Assembly (NCBI RefSeq): GCF_022179765.1
Contig: NZ_BPRE01000003.1
Span: 1-64,000, forward strand
From: Methylorubrum suomiense
Lineage (GTDB): Bacteria; Pseudomonadota; Alphaproteobacteria; Rhizobiales; Beijerinckiaceae
DNA: 64,000 nucleotides
Direction: 5' to 3'
Shown in pieces: positions 10,446-20,285 of the stretch. Each line of letters begins with the position of its first letter. The stretch's first letter is position 1. The notes under the pieces are model-generated. The model had not been told where the DNA came from. It ran no database searches and saw only the letters and a list, made by a program, of their open reading frames with translations. The translations under genes were made by a program, and so were the position numbers.

Positions 10446-11363
10446 TCAACCACGGGTGGCCGCGGCGTGTTGCGGGGTCTCAAAAAACCCTTCCGCCATC
10501 CGTCCCTCCAGTGCGGGCCGCAGCGGCGCGATCTCGGCGGCGGCGTGCTCCAGGAAGGCGCGGACCCGCACCGAGCGGCGTAGGTCGGGATGGGTCAGGA
10601 GCCAGAGTTCGGCCGCCAGGTCGGGCTCCGGGCCGGACAGGCGGCGCAGAGCCGGATGCGGATCGGCGACGTAGCAGGGCAGCGCGCCGATGCCGATGCC
10701 CGCCGCCACCGCCTCGCACAGGCCCTGGACGGTGTTGATCCGCAGCGCGACCCGCTCGGGCGGGGCGCGTTCGGCGACGAAGCGGGCGAACAGCCCCCCG
10801 GCCACGCCCTCGTCCGGACTGACCCAGGGCGGGTCCGCGGCCAAATCGCCCTCGACGGGACCGTAGACCGCCCAGGCCACGCCCGAGAGGCGCCGCCCGA
10901 CGAGGTTGGCCGGCGGCTCGCGGGTGGCGCGCAACGCCACGTCCGCATCGCGCCGCGACAGGTTCAGCGCCTCCTCCGACACGACGAGATCGAGCCGCAC
11001 CCGCGGATAGCGCGCCCGGAAACGGGCCAGCATCGGCATCATGAGGTCGATGGCGAGGCCCGCGGGCGCCGTCACCCGCAGGATCCCCGAGGGCACCGAG
11101 GCGCGGTCGGCGACCTCCCGATCGAAGCGGGCGGCCTCCTCCTCCATCCGGGCGGCGGCGGCCACCATCGCCTCGCCCGCGGGCGTCGGCACGTAGCCGG
11201 AGCGATGACGCTCGAACAACCGCGCCCCGAGCCCCGCCTCGAGCGCCGCCAGCCGCCGGAAGGCGGTCGACGGATTGATCCCAAGCTGGCCCGCCGCGGG
11301 CGCCAGGGCGCCGCATTCGGCGATGGCCCGCACGAGGCGGAACTCGTCCCACGCGACCGGCAT
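10446..11363 (-). CDS. LysR-family transcriptional regulator, divergent from wrbA
   Basis: 305 aa. The N-terminal winged helix-turn-helix ([23 protein letters not shown]) is followed by a LysR substrate-binding domain ([27 protein letters not shown]). GGGAGGGG stands 8 bases before the ATG. It is transcribed away from wrbA with 148 bases between them that carry two palindromic sites, so it probably autoregulates and controls wrbA. The effector is unknown; a quinone or other electrophile would be a natural guess, nothing more. Confidence 0.9.
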   Translation of the reverse strand: MPVAWDEFRLVRAIAECGALAPAAGQLGINPSTAFRRLAALEAGLGARLFERHRSGYVPTPAGEAMVAAAARMEEEAARFDREVADRASVPSGILRVTAPAGLAIDLMMPMLARFRARYPRVRLDLVVSEEALNLSRRDADVALRATREPPANLVGRRLSGVAWAVYGPVEGDLAADPPWVSPDEGVAGGLFARFVAERAPPERVALRINTVQGLCEAVAAGIGIGALPCYVADPHPALRRLSGPEPDLAAELWLLTHPDLRRSVRVRAFLEHAAAEIAPLRPALEGRMAEGFFETPQHAAATRG

Positions 11364-11388
11364 CGCCCGCCCCTCCCGGCATCACGCT

Positions 11389-11436
11389 CTTGCATCCGTG
11401 CAAGGATCATCTTGCAGACGAGGGCATTTCTGCAAG
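11389..11436. promoter_or_regulatory. Pair of TTGCA-N-TGCAA palindromes, candidate LysR operators
   Basis: CTTGCA-tccg-TGCAAG at 11389-11404 and CTTGCAGA-N10-TCTGCAAG at 11411-11436. Both are exact inverted repeats of the same half-site, and the left half-sites are 22 bases (about two helical turns) apart. They lie in the shared upstream region of the LysR gene and wrbA. Confidence 0.65.
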
Positions 11437-11511
11437 CGGGGCGAGTCCCCATACTCCGTTCGCATTCGACGGGGCCGCGGGTCTGCGGCCGAACACGAGG
11501 AGTTGCGCGCG

Positions 11512-12111
11512 ATGGCGAAGGTACTGGTTCTCTACTACTCGTCCTGGGGCCATGTGGAGCGGATGGCGGAAGCCGTCGCCGAGGGCGCCCGCGAGGCCGG
11601 GGCCGAGGTCGCGGTCAAGCGCGTGCCGGAGCTGGTGCCCGAGGAGGTCGCCAAGCAGTTCCACTACAAGCTCGATCAGGCGGCGCCGATCGCCACCGTC
11701 GAGGAACTGGCCGATTACGACGCGATCATCTTCGGCACGCCGACCCGCTACGGCAACATGGCCGCGCAGATGAAGCAGTTCATCGACCAGACCGGCGGCC
11801 TCTGGGCCAAGGGGGCGCTGGTCGGCAAGGTCGGCTCGGCCTTCACCTCCACCGCCTCGCAGCATGGCGGCCAGGAAACCACGCTGACGAGCTTCCACAC
11901 GGTGCTGTTCCACCACGGCATGGTGGTGGTGGGCCTGCCCTACAGCTTCGGCGGCCAGAACGGCGTCGAGCAGGTGAAGGGCGGCTCGCCCTACGGTGCC
12001 ACGACCATCGCCGACGGCGACGGCTCGCGTCAGCCGAGCGCGGTCGAACTCGACGGCGCCCGCTTCCAGGGCCGCCACGTGGCCGGCATCGCCGCCAAGC
12101 TCGCGGGCTGA
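11512..12111 (+). CDS. wrbA: NAD(P)H:quinone oxidoreductase WrbA (type IV)
   Basis: 199 aa, the exact usual length of WrbA, starting [20 protein letters not shown], the flavodoxin-like FMN phosphate loop. Further family marks are [29 protein letters not shown] and the C-terminal [13 protein letters not shown]. It makes two-electron reduction of quinones with NAD(P)H and so limits semiquinone radicals; it acts in the cytoplasm as a tetramer. GAGGAG lies 9 bases before the ATG at 11512. Regulation by the divergent LysR gene is likely from the paired palindromes between them. Confidence 0.95.
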   Translation: MAKVLVLYYSSWGHVERMAEAVAEGAREAGAEVAVKRVPELVPEEVAKQFHYKLDQAAPIATVEELADYDAIIFGTPTRYGNMAAQMKQFIDQTGGLWAKGALVGKVGSAFTSTASQHGGQETTLTSFHTVLFHHGMVVVGLPYSFGGQNGVEQVKGGSPYGATTIADGDGSRQPSAVELDGARFQGRHVAGIAAKLAG

Positions 12112-12147
12112 TTCTCTCGGAGGGGCGGGACGAAACATTCCGCCCAT

Positions 12148-12203
12148 CCCCTCATCCTGAGATGGCGGCGCTGAGGGTTGCCCTCGGAGGAGGGCGCAGG
12201 AGG
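12148..12203. repeat. Truncated A-type palindromic repeat, copy A4
   Basis: Starts CCCTCATCCTGAG like the complete copies and keeps a GGAGGAGGG block, but the right arm is missing. It lies just after wrbA. Confidence 0.5.
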
Positions 12204-12250
12204 AAACAAACTCTTCTCTTGCTCTCACAACGGCTTGCGCTGCGGACAAG

Positions 12251-12278
12251 AAAAAAGGCTCGGATTACTCCGAGCCTT
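12251..12278 (-). terminator. Intrinsic terminator downstream of the Sua5-type gene
   Basis: AAGGCTCGGA at 12255-12264 and TCCGAGCCTT at 12269-12278 form a perfect 10-bp stem with a TTAC loop. On the minus strand it is followed by a T-run (12256-12251). The nearest minus-strand gene upstream ends at 12370. Confidence 0.75.
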
Positions 12279-12369
12279 GAAGGGAAAAGGCCATTGGGGG
12301 CTGAACTGGCCTTCGTGACCGGACAATGCCCCGGCGGCCGATGGGTTCCGAAGATTCTGCGAAAAAGAT

Positions 12370-13365
12370 TCAGCGCGGCGCGGCGGCCCGGCGCAGCCGG
12401 TCGTTGATCGCCTCGCCGAGCCCGGCCTCCGGCACCGGTGCCACGGCGATGACGGAGGCGCCCGAAGCGTCGAGGCGGCGCAGGGCCGAGAACAGCCGGG
12501 CGGCGGCCTCCTCCGCGACGCCCGCCTCGCTCAGGTTCTCGGCGGCGCAGGCCTCGGCCAGCCCTTCGGGCCGGAACGCACCGAACAGCAGCACCGCCTC
12601 GCCGGGGGCGATCCGCGTCGCGTCGAGCCGCACCCCGGCCCGCGGCGCGTAATGGGAGGCGAGCAGGCCCGGTCCGACCGGTCGCGCGCCGACCTCCCCG
12701 CCGGTCTCGGGCGGAAAACCCAGGACGGCGGCGAGGGCCTCGCGGGTCACCCCCCCCGGCCGCAGCAGCCGGGGCGGCCCGCCGAGGCAGGCGACCACGC
12801 TCGATTCGACCCCGACCGGGCAGTCGCCCCCGTCGAGGATGGCGGCGATGCGTCCGTCGAGATCGGCCAGCACATGCGCGGCGCGGGTCGGGCTGACCCG
12901 GCCCGAGCGGTTGGCCGAGGGCGCCGCCACCGGCCGCCCGACCCGCGCCAGGAGGTCGCGGGCGAGCGCATGGCCCGGCACCCGCAGGGCAACGCTGTCG
13001 AGACCGGCCCGGGCGAGATCGCAGACCGTGCCGCCGGGCGCCACCGGCACCACCAGCGTCAGCGGCCCCGGCCAGAAGTGTTCCGCGAGTTTTTGGGCGT
13101 GCGCGTCGAAGACGCCCTGAGCCATCGCGGCCGCGCGCGTCGGCAGATGCGCGATCAGCGGGTTGAAGCTCGGCCGCTCCTTGGCGGCGTAGATGCCCGC
13201 CACCGCCGCCGGATCGGTGGCGTCGGCGCCGAGGCCGTAGACCGTCTCGGTCGGCAGCGCGACGAGCCGCCCGGCCGCGATGAGGGCGGCGGCCTGTTCG
13301 AGGCCGGCGTCATCCGCGGACAGGCGCCTCGTGGGCGGCGGGGCTGTTGACGGGAATCCGTCCAT
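12370..13365 (-). CDS. L-threonylcarbamoyladenylate synthase (Sua5/YciO/YrdC, long form)
   Basis: 331 aa. An N-terminal YrdC domain (ALPTETVYGLGADA, KERPSFNPLI, WPGPLTLV, APSANRSGRVSPT) is followed by the C-terminal SUA5 domain (PVGPGLLASHYAPRAGVRL), so it is the Sua5 rather than the short TsaC type. It makes threonylcarbamoyl-AMP from threonine, bicarbonate and ATP for the t6A37 tRNA modification. The ATG at 13363-13365 is the only plausible start before the conserved block; no clear ribosome-binding site precedes it, so a leaderless transcript is possible. It is divergent from the acyl-CoA dehydrogenase at 13474. Confidence 0.92.
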   Translation of the reverse strand: MDGFPSTAPPPTRRLSADDAGLEQAAALIAAGRLVALPTETVYGLGADATDPAAVAGIYAAKERPSFNPLIAHLPTRAAAMAQGVFDAHAQKLAEHFWPGPLTLVVPVAPGGTVCDLARAGLDSVALRVPGHALARDLLARVGRPVAAPSANRSGRVSPTRAAHVLADLDGRIAAILDGGDCPVGVESSVVACLGGPPRLLRPGGVTREALAAVLGFPPETGGEVGARPVGPGLLASHYAPRAGVRLDATRIAPGEAVLLFGAFRPEGLAEACAAENLSEAGVAEEAAARLFSALRRLDASGASVIAVAPVPEAGLGEAINDRLRRAAAPR

Positions 13366-13473
13366 GTCGGAGGGGATGGGATCGCTCGTATCGGGGAACA
13401 GGCGCCCTAGCCTTCCCCGGTGCGGGCCGTCAAACGGCACGCGCGTCAGCAGCGCCAGGGACAGGCTCGCCCC

Positions 13474-15237
13474 ATGACCTATCGCCCCCCCGTCGAGGAG
13501 ATGACCTTCGCGCTCCGCCACGTGGCGGGGCTCGACGCGGTGCTGGCGGGCAGCGGCACCGATCTCGCCCCCGAGGACGCGGCCGCCATCCTGGAGGAGG
13601 CGGGCCGCTTCGCGGGCCAGGTGATCGCCCCGCTGAACCGCGCGGGCGACCGGCACGGCACGCCCCTCGCGGACGGCGCCGTGACCACGCCGCCGGGCTG
13701 GCGGGACGCCTATCACGCCTTCGTCGCGGGCGGCTGGAACGGCGTGCTCGCCGCGCCCGACCATGGCGGCCAGGGCCTGCCGCACCTGCTCGCCGCCGCC
13801 TGCACCGAGATGTGGAACGGAGCCAACCTCGCCTTCGGCCTGTGCCCGCTGCTGACGGCGGGCGGGATCGAGGCGCTCGCCGCCCACGGCTCCGACGACC
13901 TCAAGGCCCGCTATCTCGAGAAGCTGGTCACGGGCGAGTGGACCGCGACCATGAACCTGACCGAGCCGCAGGCGGGCTCGGACCTCTCCGGCCTTCGCAC
14001 CCGCGCCGAACCGAACGGGGACGGCAGTTACCGGATCACGGGGGCCAAGATCTACATCACCTACGGCGAGCACGACCTCGCCGACAACATCTGCCACCTC
14101 GTGCTGGCCCGCCTCAAGGACGCGCCCGCCGGCACCCGCGGCATCTCCCTGTTCCTCGTGCCGAAGGTGCTGCCGGACGGCACCCGCAACGATCTGCGCT
14201 GCTCCGGCATCGAGCACAAGCTCGGTATCCACGCCTCGCCGACCTGCTCCATGGCCTTCGGCGACGGCGGCGGCGCCACCGGCTGGCTGATCGGCGAGGA
14301 GAACCGGGGCCTGGCCTGCATGTTCACGATGATGAACTCGGCCCGGCTCAATGTCGGCCTGCAGGGGGTCGGCGTGGCCGAGGCCGCCACGCAGAAGGCG
14401 CTCAATTACGCCCGCGAGCGTCGCCAGGGCCGCGCCCCGGGGGCGGCGGAGCCCGTCAGCGCCATCGCGGCGCATGCCGACGTGCAGCGCATGCTGCTGA
14501 CCATGAAGGCCTACACCGCGGCCGCCCGCGGGATCTGCTACCTCACGGCGCAGGCCCTCGACGCCGCGCACGGGGCCGAGGGCCGCGTCGCGCATGACCG
14601 CGCCTCGCTGCTGACGCCGGTGGCGAAGGCCTTCTCCACCGACATCGCCAACGAAGTGACCTCGCTCGGGGTGCAGATCCACGGCGGCATGGGCTTCGTC
14701 GAGGAGACCGGCGCGGCCCAGCTCATGCGCGACGCCCGCATCCTCGGGATCTACGAGGGCACCAACGGCATCCAGGCGATCGACCTCGTCACCCGCAAGC
14801 TGCCGCTCAACGGCGGGGCCACGGTGGGCGCGCAGATCGCGGCGATCCGGCGGGTGGCGGACGGGCTCCTCAAGGACGGCCATCCCGGCTTCGGCCACGC
14901 CGCCCCGCGCCTGCGCGAGGGCATCGGCCATCTCGACCGCGCCACGGGTTTCCTGCTCAAGGCCCTGGGCTCCAACCGGCCGCAGGAGGCCCTGCCGGGC
15001 GCGACGCCCTACCTGCGCCTGTTCGGCCTCGTCCAGGGCGCGGCCTGCCTCGCGCAGGCCGGGCTCGCATCGAGCGCGGCGCTGAAGGCCGGGGAGACCG
15101 ATCCGGCGCATGCCGCGCGCATCGCCCTCGCCCGCTTCTTCGCCGAGAACCTGCTGCCGGCCGCCTCCGGCCTCGAACAGGCGATCCTCACCGGCGGCGG
15201 CTTCGCCGACGACCCGGCCTTCGCGCTGGCGGGGTGA
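13474..15237 (+). CDS. Acyl-CoA dehydrogenase, long form (~590 aa)
   Basis: 587 aa, starting MTYRPPVEEMTFALRHVAGL. It carries the acyl-CoA dehydrogenase core (TEPQAGSDLSGL, QIHGGMGFVEE, ARILGIYEGTNGIQAIDL) plus the extra N-terminal and C-terminal helical segments of the ~590-residue subfamily that also contains DmdC-like enzymes. The catalytic base position reads IYEGTNG. FAD-dependent oxidation of an acyl-CoA; the substrate is not readable. The gene stands alone. The upstream in-frame methionine at 13420 is less likely because the family starts at MTYRPP. Confidence 0.9.
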   Translation: MTYRPPVEEMTFALRHVAGLDAVLAGSGTDLAPEDAAAILEEAGRFAGQVIAPLNRAGDRHGTPLADGAVTTPPGWRDAYHAFVAGGWNGVLAAPDHGGQGLPHLLAAACTEMWNGANLAFGLCPLLTAGGIEALAAHGSDDLKARYLEKLVTGEWTATMNLTEPQAGSDLSGLRTRAEPNGDGSYRITGAKIYITYGEHDLADNICHLVLARLKDAPAGTRGISLFLVPKVLPDGTRNDLRCSGIEHKLGIHASPTCSMAFGDGGGATGWLIGEENRGLACMFTMMNSARLNVGLQGVGVAEAATQKALNYARERRQGRAPGAAEPVSAIAAHADVQRMLLTMKAYTAAARGICYLTAQALDAAHGAEGRVAHDRASLLTPVAKAFSTDIANEVTSLGVQIHGGMGFVEETGAAQLMRDARILGIYEGTNGIQAIDLVTRKLPLNGGATVGAQIAAIRRVADGLLKDGHPGFGHAAPRLREGIGHLDRATGFLLKALGSNRPQEALPGATPYLRLFGLVQGAACLAQAGLASSAALKAGETDPAHAARIALARFFAENLLPAASGLEQAILTGGGFADDPAFALAG

Positions 15238-15256
15238 GGCTTCGCGCCTGCCCATC

Positions 15257-15297
15257 CAACCGCCTCACCCTGAGGTGCCGCGAGAGCGGCATCGGCT
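15257..15297. repeat. Truncated A-type palindromic repeat, copy A5
   Basis: CCGCCTCACCCTGAGGTGCCGCGAG matches the left arm of the A-type repeat; the right arm is missing. It lies between two convergent genes. Confidence 0.45.
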
Positions 15298-15303
15298 CCG
15301 CGC

Positions 15304-17544
15304 TCAGAACCGCGCCGGATCCAGCTCGAAGGTCGGCGGCAGCGCCTCGAACCACTCGCCGTAATAGGGATCGCGCGGGATCGCCTGCGCCCAGCGGGCG
15401 CGGAACCGGTCGTGCTCGGCCGGATCGACGGTGCGGGCACGGTTGCGGCTCTCGTAATGGTAGAGTTCGGCCTCCGCGCAATAGACGCTGCGCAAGCCCC
15501 GCTCGCGCAGGCGCAAGCACAGGTCCACGTCGTTGTAGTTGACGGCGAATCCCTCGTCGAAGCCGCCGACGGCCTCGAAATCGGCGCGCGCCACCATCAC
15601 GCAGGCGCCCGTCACCGCGAGGTAGTTGCGGTTGCCCGCCGTCGAGAAGAAATGGCCGGGATCCTCGCGGGGATAGGTACGGCGGGGATGGTCGGGGGTC
15701 GCGTCGAGGACGCTGACGCCGACATGCTGCAACTCGCCGGTCTCGAACAGGAGCTTGGCCCCGACGGCGCCGACGCCGGGGATGCGGAGAAGCGCCAGCA
15801 TCGCCTCGATCCAGTCCGGCGCGATGATCTCGACATCGTCGTTGAGGAAGATCAGCACCGCGCCCGTCGCGGTGCGGGCGCCGAGATTCATCTTGGCGGC
15901 GACGTTGAATTCCGGCCGCTCCCACGTCACCGAGCGGGCGCCGTGGCGCTCGATCGCCGCCCGCGTCTCGGGCCGCAGGTCGCCGTTGTCGACCGCGACG
16001 ATCTCGATCCGCTCGTAGGTGCTCGTCGTCCGGATGCTGGCGAGGCAGGCGGCCAGGAGATCGACCGTCCGGCCCCGCACGGTGCTGTCGCGCCCCGCCG
16101 TCGGGATCACGATCGAGACGAGCGGGCGCTCCCGCAGCGTCCGGCGCAGGTGGAAGCTGCCGGCGAAGGCGGTGGGGCGGACGCGGTCGAGCCCGCCGGT
16201 GCGCCGGGCCCGGTCCTCCAGGGCGCGGATCGCGGCGGCGACCACGTAGCCCTTGTTGTCCATGGCCTGGGCGGTCGAGCCGGGGATCGCCCGCCAGTGG
16301 TAGAGCACCTGCGGCACGTGGCGGACATGGCGCGCGTGCTCGGTGTAGCGCAGCACGAAATCGTAATCCTGCGCGCCCTCGCATTCGGCCCGGAAGCCGC
16401 CGATCCGGCCCACGAGGTCCATCCGGTAGAGCGCCAGATGGGCCGTGTACATGCAGGCCTCCAGCGTCTCGGGCGACCAGTCGGGCTTGAAGAATGGCTC
16501 GTAGCGCGCGCCCTCGACGGTGATCTTGTCCTCGTCGGAATAGAGGAAGTCGGTCTCGGGCGCCGCGTTCAGCGCCGCCACCAGGGCGTAGAGGGCGTGG
16601 GGGGGAATCGTGTCGTCGTGGTCGATCAGGGTGAGCCAGTCGCCGGTGGCGAGCGCCAGCGCGTCGTTGCTCGCCGCGACGATGCCGCCGTTCTTCGTCC
16701 GGGACCGGAGGCGCACCCGCGGCTCCTCGGCGGCCAGCCGCGCCAGCATCGGGGCGATGTGGGGCGCGGTCGAGGCGTCGTCGCAGAGGCACAGCTCCCA
16801 ATCGGGATAGGCCTGCGCCCGGATGCTGGCGAGGGCCGCCGCGAGATAGGGCTCGGGCGTGTTGTAAACCGGCATGACGATCGAGATGCGCGGGCGCAGC
16901 GCGAAGCCGGCGATGGCCGCGCGCATGGCCTCGGGGGCAAGCAGGGCCGGCCGCTCCACCCGCTCGATCCAGGCGGCGTAGGAGGCCGAGGCCGGCCGCG
17001 GCCGGGCGCTGTCCCAGAAGTCCCGCCACAGGGCGGCGGGCGGGCGCGAGAGGCCGAGCCGGGCGAGATGCGGGATCAGGGCGGCGGGGCGGCGCTCGGC
17101 CTCCGGCAGGCGCGCCACGAGCCGCCGGGCGACGGCGCCGGCCGCTCGGACAAAGCCCAGGGGTTCGAGGCTCGCCCGCGACAGGCGAAACCGCCCGCTC
17201 GCGGCGAGCGGATCGAGGCGCAGGCCCCGCACCCGTCGCGGCAGGCGGATGAGATCGTCGACGCTCCCGTCCTCGCGGAGTTCGAGGCGCATCGCCGCGT
17301 CCTCGCGAAAGCCCGTCCCGTCATCGACGTAGAGGAGCGGGACGAGCTTGGCGGTGCCGAGCGGCGCGAGATCGAGCCGCAGCCGCACCCAGCCACCGGC
17401 GAGGCGGAACGGGAACAGCCGCCCGCCCCCGGGCCGGGTCAGGCGGAATTGCGGATCGGAGCCGGTCGAGCGCCACAGGCTCTCGCCCTCCGGCTCCACC
17501 TGCCCCTTCGGCTCGATCTGACAGAGGATCTTGGACGCGATCAT
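15304..17544 (-). CDS. Glycosyltransferase with two tandem GT2 domains
   Basis: 746 aa. Residues ~1-200 are a non-catalytic N-terminal region. The first GT-A domain begins RISIVMPVYNTPEPYL and has LIDHDD and YSDEDKI; the second begins LVSIVIPTAGRDSTV and has FLNDDVEII, TGACVMVAR and VNYNDVDLCLRL. Such double-GT2 proteins usually build or decorate cell-surface polysaccharide, taking NDP-sugars in the cytoplasm. No other polysaccharide genes are near. It begins 10 bases after the cupin gene's stop, so the two are probably co-transcribed. Confidence 0.85.
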   Translation of the reverse strand: MIASKILCQIEPKGQVEPEGESLWRSTGSDPQFRLTRPGGGRLFPFRLAGGWVRLRLDLAPLGTAKLVPLLYVDDGTGFREDAAMRLELREDGSVDDLIRLPRRVRGLRLDPLAASGRFRLSRASLEPLGFVRAAGAVARRLVARLPEAERRPAALIPHLARLGLSRPPAALWRDFWDSARPRPASASYAAWIERVERPALLAPEAMRAAIAGFALRPRISIVMPVYNTPEPYLAAALASIRAQAYPDWELCLCDDASTAPHIAPMLARLAAEEPRVRLRSRTKNGGIVAASNDALALATGDWLTLIDHDDTIPPHALYALVAALNAAPETDFLYSDEDKITVEGARYEPFFKPDWSPETLEACMYTAHLALYRMDLVGRIGGFRAECEGAQDYDFVLRYTEHARHVRHVPQVLYHWRAIPGSTAQAMDNKGYVVAAAIRALEDRARRTGGLDRVRPTAFAGSFHLRRTLRERPLVSIVIPTAGRDSTVRGRTVDLLAACLASIRTTSTYERIEIVAVDNGDLRPETRAAIERHGARSVTWERPEFNVAAKMNLGARTATGAVLIFLNDDVEIIAPDWIEAMLALLRIPGVGAVGAKLLFETGELQHVGVSVLDATPDHPRRTYPREDPGHFFSTAGNRNYLAVTGACVMVARADFEAVGGFDEGFAVNYNDVDLCLRLRERGLRSVYCAEAELYHYESRNRARTVDPAEHDRFRARWAQAIPRDPYYGEWFEALPPTFELDPARF

Positions 17545-17554
17545 GCCCGCCGGG

Positions 17555-17875
17555 TTAGCCTCTCGCGAGGTGAACCGCGAGCCAGATCGTCGGATCGGCG
17601 GTGCGCTCGACGCGGTGACGGCGACCGGCTGCGATCAGTACGTGGTCGCCCGGCCCCAGATCCAGCGGCTCCGGCACGTCCTCGAAGCGGAGCGTGGCCG
17701 CGCCCGCCAACACCGCGACCCACTCGTCCTCCGCCTGATCGTACCAGAAGCCCGGCGGACTCGCCTGCCCGCGGGAGACGATCCGTTCGATCCGCGCCCC
17801 GGGGGCCGCGGCGAGCGTCGCGAAGACCTCCTCGGCGGCGCCCGCCGGCGGCAGATCGGCGAACAGGTTGGTCAT
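17555..17875 (-). CDS. Small cupin-domain protein
   Basis: 106 aa, a single cupin barrel. Motif 1 is reduced (EWVAVLAGAATLRFED) and motif 2 is GPGDHVLIAAGRRHRV, which keeps the metal-binding-type His. GGAGG precedes the ATG by 9 bases. It runs directly into the double-GT2 gene. The close spacing hints at a role in sugar metabolism, but cupins are too varied for a function to be assigned. Confidence 0.8.
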   Translation of the reverse strand: MTNLFADLPPAGAAEEVFATLAAAPGARIERIVSRGQASPPGFWYDQAEDEWVAVLAGAATLRFEDVPEPLDLGPGDHVLIAAGRRHRVERTADPTIWLAVHLARG

Positions 17876-17976
17876 CGCGCCGGCCCTCCTCGTGAGCGTT
17901 CGTGATCGCTGCGGATTGCGACCGATGCGCCCGGGCGGCGTTGACGAGCCAGTCCGAACCGCCCGCGAGACGCGCC

Positions 17977-18144
17977 ATGCCCGACCACGATCCGCCGCCG
18001 CTCCCGCCCGCCGACCCGGATGCGGGCCTGCCGACCCCGCCCAGCCCCGGCCGGATCCCGCCGCCGAAGCTGCCGCCGGAGCCGGTGCAAGACCCGTCCC
18101 CTGCCGAGGGCGGCGATTCCGGCCCGGCCTCGGAGCCCGTTTGA
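17977..18144 (+). CDS. Possible Pro-rich small protein
   Basis: 55 aa from ATG 17977 (MPDHDPPPLPPADPDAG), about one third proline and ending GGDSGPASEPV. There is no strong ribosome-binding site and the bias could be a by-product of high GC. It fills the interval between the cupin and mutL ends. Kept only because small Pro-rich ORFs of this type are often annotated in related genomes. Confidence 0.3.
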   Translation: MPDHDPPPLPPADPDAGLPTPPSPGRIPPPKLPPEPVQDPSPAEGGDSGPASEPV

Positions 18145-18222
18145 CCGGTTCCGTCCGTCAGATCCCCCATCCGTAGACATGCCTGCCGTTGCCAGGCGCG
18201 TCCGAGGATGGCGGCGGATTGT

Positions 18223-20229
18223 CTAGCGCCGCCCGAACAACCGCTCGATGTCGGACAGACCGAGGGTCACGAAGGTCGGGCGGCCGTGATTGCACGAGCC
18301 GGAGAGCGGGGTCGCCTCCATCTGGCGCAGGAGCGCGTTCATCTCCTCGGGCTTGAGGCGGCGTCCGGCGCGGATCGAGCCGTGGCAGCTCATGCGCGAC
18401 AGGAGCGCGTCGAGGCGCCGGCTGACCGGGTCAGGATCGCCCGCGCCGGCCGGGCCGCCCTCCTCGACGCCGCTCGCCTCCAGCGCGTCGAGCACGTCGA
18501 GGACGAGGGTCTTCACCGAACCGCCGGCCAGCGCCGCGGGCACCGCCCGCACCAGCACCGCGCCGGGGCCAAAGGCCTCGAGCGACAGACCGAGCCGTTC
18601 CAGCTCGGGGGCGGCCTCGACGAGACGGTCGGCGGCCTCGGGCGCCATCTCGACGACGTCGGGGATGAGGAGGCCCTGGCGCGCCACGCCGCCGCCCGCC
18701 CGCTCCGCCTTCAGCCGCTCGTAGACGAGGCGCTCATGGGCGGCGTGCTGATCGACCAGCACGATACCGTCGCGGGTCTGCGCCACGATGTAGGTGCCGT
18801 GGATCTGGGCACGTGCCGCGCCGAGGGGATGGGCCTCGGCCCACTCGGACTCGGATTCCGGCAGGGGACGCAGGTCGGCGCCGGGAGGGGCGAGATCGGG
18901 AGCGGGGTCCGCCGCGGTGGGATCGGCGGAAAACGGCGCCTGCGGCGTCTCGGAAAAGCCCGGCCAGGCCGGCCCGTCGGGCGACGACGGGTGAGATCCG
19001 GCAAGGGGCGCGGAGACCGGCGCGCGCCAGCCCGAGGGCGCGGCGACCGAGGGCCCGGAGAACAGGGTGCGGGCCGGGCGCGGCATGAGGCTCGGGGCGG
19101 AGGCGCCCGAATGGACCGCGAAGCGGGCCTCGCCCACCGGTCCCCCGCCCGGCCGCAGGGCGTCGAGGGCGGCCCGCGCGCCGGTGGTGGCGGAGCGCGC
19201 CCCGGCCCGCCGCAGGGCCTCGTGGATCGCGCTGACGACGAGCGCGCGCACCAGCCCCGGCTCGCGGAAGCGCAATTCGGTCTTGGCCGGATGCACGTTC
19301 ACGTCGACGAGGCCGGGCTCGCAGGCGAGGTAGAGGGCGAGCACCGGATGGCGGTCGGAACTCATCGTGTCGGCATAGGCCCCGCGCACGGCGCCCAGCA
19401 GCAGCCGGTCGCGCACGGGGCGCCCGTTGACGACGAAGTGGATATGGGTGCCGACGCCCCGGTGGAAGGTCGGCAGGCCGACATGGCCTTCGAGGGAGAA
19501 TCCCTCCCGCGCCATGGAGAGCGGCACGGCGTTGCCCGGAAAGTCCGGCCCCAGCACGCTGCCGAGCCGGCGCAAGCGCGCGGCCTCGCCCGGATCGCCC
19601 TCGGCGGGGAAGACGGTGGGGCTGCCGCTCTCGGTGCGCAGGGTGAAGCGGACCTGGGGCTGCGCCACCGCGAGCCGCCGCAGCACCTCCGCGACGGCCG
19701 CCGTCTCGGCGCGGTCGGATTTCAGGAACTTGAGCCGGGCCGGGGTCGCGGCGAAGAGATCGGTGACCTCGATGCGGGTGCCGCGGGAGGCGGGCGCCGG
19801 CCGCACCGGGCCCTTGGCGCCGGATTCGACCGTGAGGCTCACCCCCTCCCCGTCGGCGGTGCGGGAGGTGATGGCGAGCCGCGAGACCGCCCCGATCGAG
19901 GGCAGCGCCTCCCCGCGGAAGCCGAGGGAGCCGATCCGGGTGAGGTCGCCGTCGGGCAGCTTCGAAGTGGCGTGGCGCTCGACGGCGAGGGCGAGATCGT
20001 CCGCCCCCATGCCGATCCCGTCATCGACGACCCGGATCAGGCGGCGCCCGCCCGCCTCGATCGTCACCTCGATCGCGCGCGCGCCCGCATCGACGGCGTT
20101 CTCGACCAGTTCCTTGACGGCGGAAGCTGGCCGCTCGACCACCTCGCCCGCCGCGATCCGATCGACCAGGATCGGATCGAGACGGCGGACGCCGGCGCGC
20201 GGCGGCGGGAGGGTGGAGGCGGCGGACAT
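18223..20229 (-). CDS. mutL: DNA mismatch repair protein MutL
   Basis: 668 aa. The N-terminal GHKL ATPase has IAAGEVVERPASAVKELVEN, DDGIGM and GFRGEALPSIGAVS. After a Pro/Ala/Ser-rich linker (~residues 360-460) the C-terminal domain carries the nicking-endonuclease motif DQHAAHERLVYE (D493 onward), SCHGSIRAG and CNHGRPT. MutL therefore cuts the nascent strand itself, as expected in bacteria lacking MutH. It starts at 20227-20229 and follows the acyl-CoA dehydrogenase gene by 56 bases on the same strand. Confidence 0.97.
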   Translation of the reverse strand: MSAASTLPPPRAGVRRLDPILVDRIAAGEVVERPASAVKELVENAVDAGARAIEVTIEAGGRRLIRVVDDGIGMGADDLALAVERHATSKLPDGDLTRIGSLGFRGEALPSIGAVSRLAITSRTADGEGVSLTVESGAKGPVRPAPASRGTRIEVTDLFAATPARLKFLKSDRAETAAVAEVLRRLAVAQPQVRFTLRTESGSPTVFPAEGDPGEAARLRRLGSVLGPDFPGNAVPLSMAREGFSLEGHVGLPTFHRGVGTHIHFVVNGRPVRDRLLLGAVRGAYADTMSSDRHPVLALYLACEPGLVDVNVHPAKTELRFREPGLVRALVVSAIHEALRRAGARSATTGARAALDALRPGGGPVGEARFAVHSGASAPSLMPRPARTLFSGPSVAAPSGWRAPVSAPLAGSHPSSPDGPAWPGFSETPQAPFSADPTAADPAPDLAPPGADLRPLPESESEWAEAHPLGAARAQIHGTYIVAQTRDGIVLVDQHAAHERLVYERLKAERAGGGVARQGLLIPDVVEMAPEAADRLVEAAPELERLGLSLEAFGPGAVLVRAVPAALAGGSVKTLVLDVLDALEASGVEEGGPAGAGDPDPVSRRLDALLSRMSCHGSIRAGRRLKPEEMNALLRQMEATPLSGSCNHGRPTFVTLGLSDIERLFGRR

Positions 20230-20285
20230 ATCCCGGAATATAGGAGCCGGCCGCGGCCCCCGATAGGCGCCGGGACGGCCTGTCC

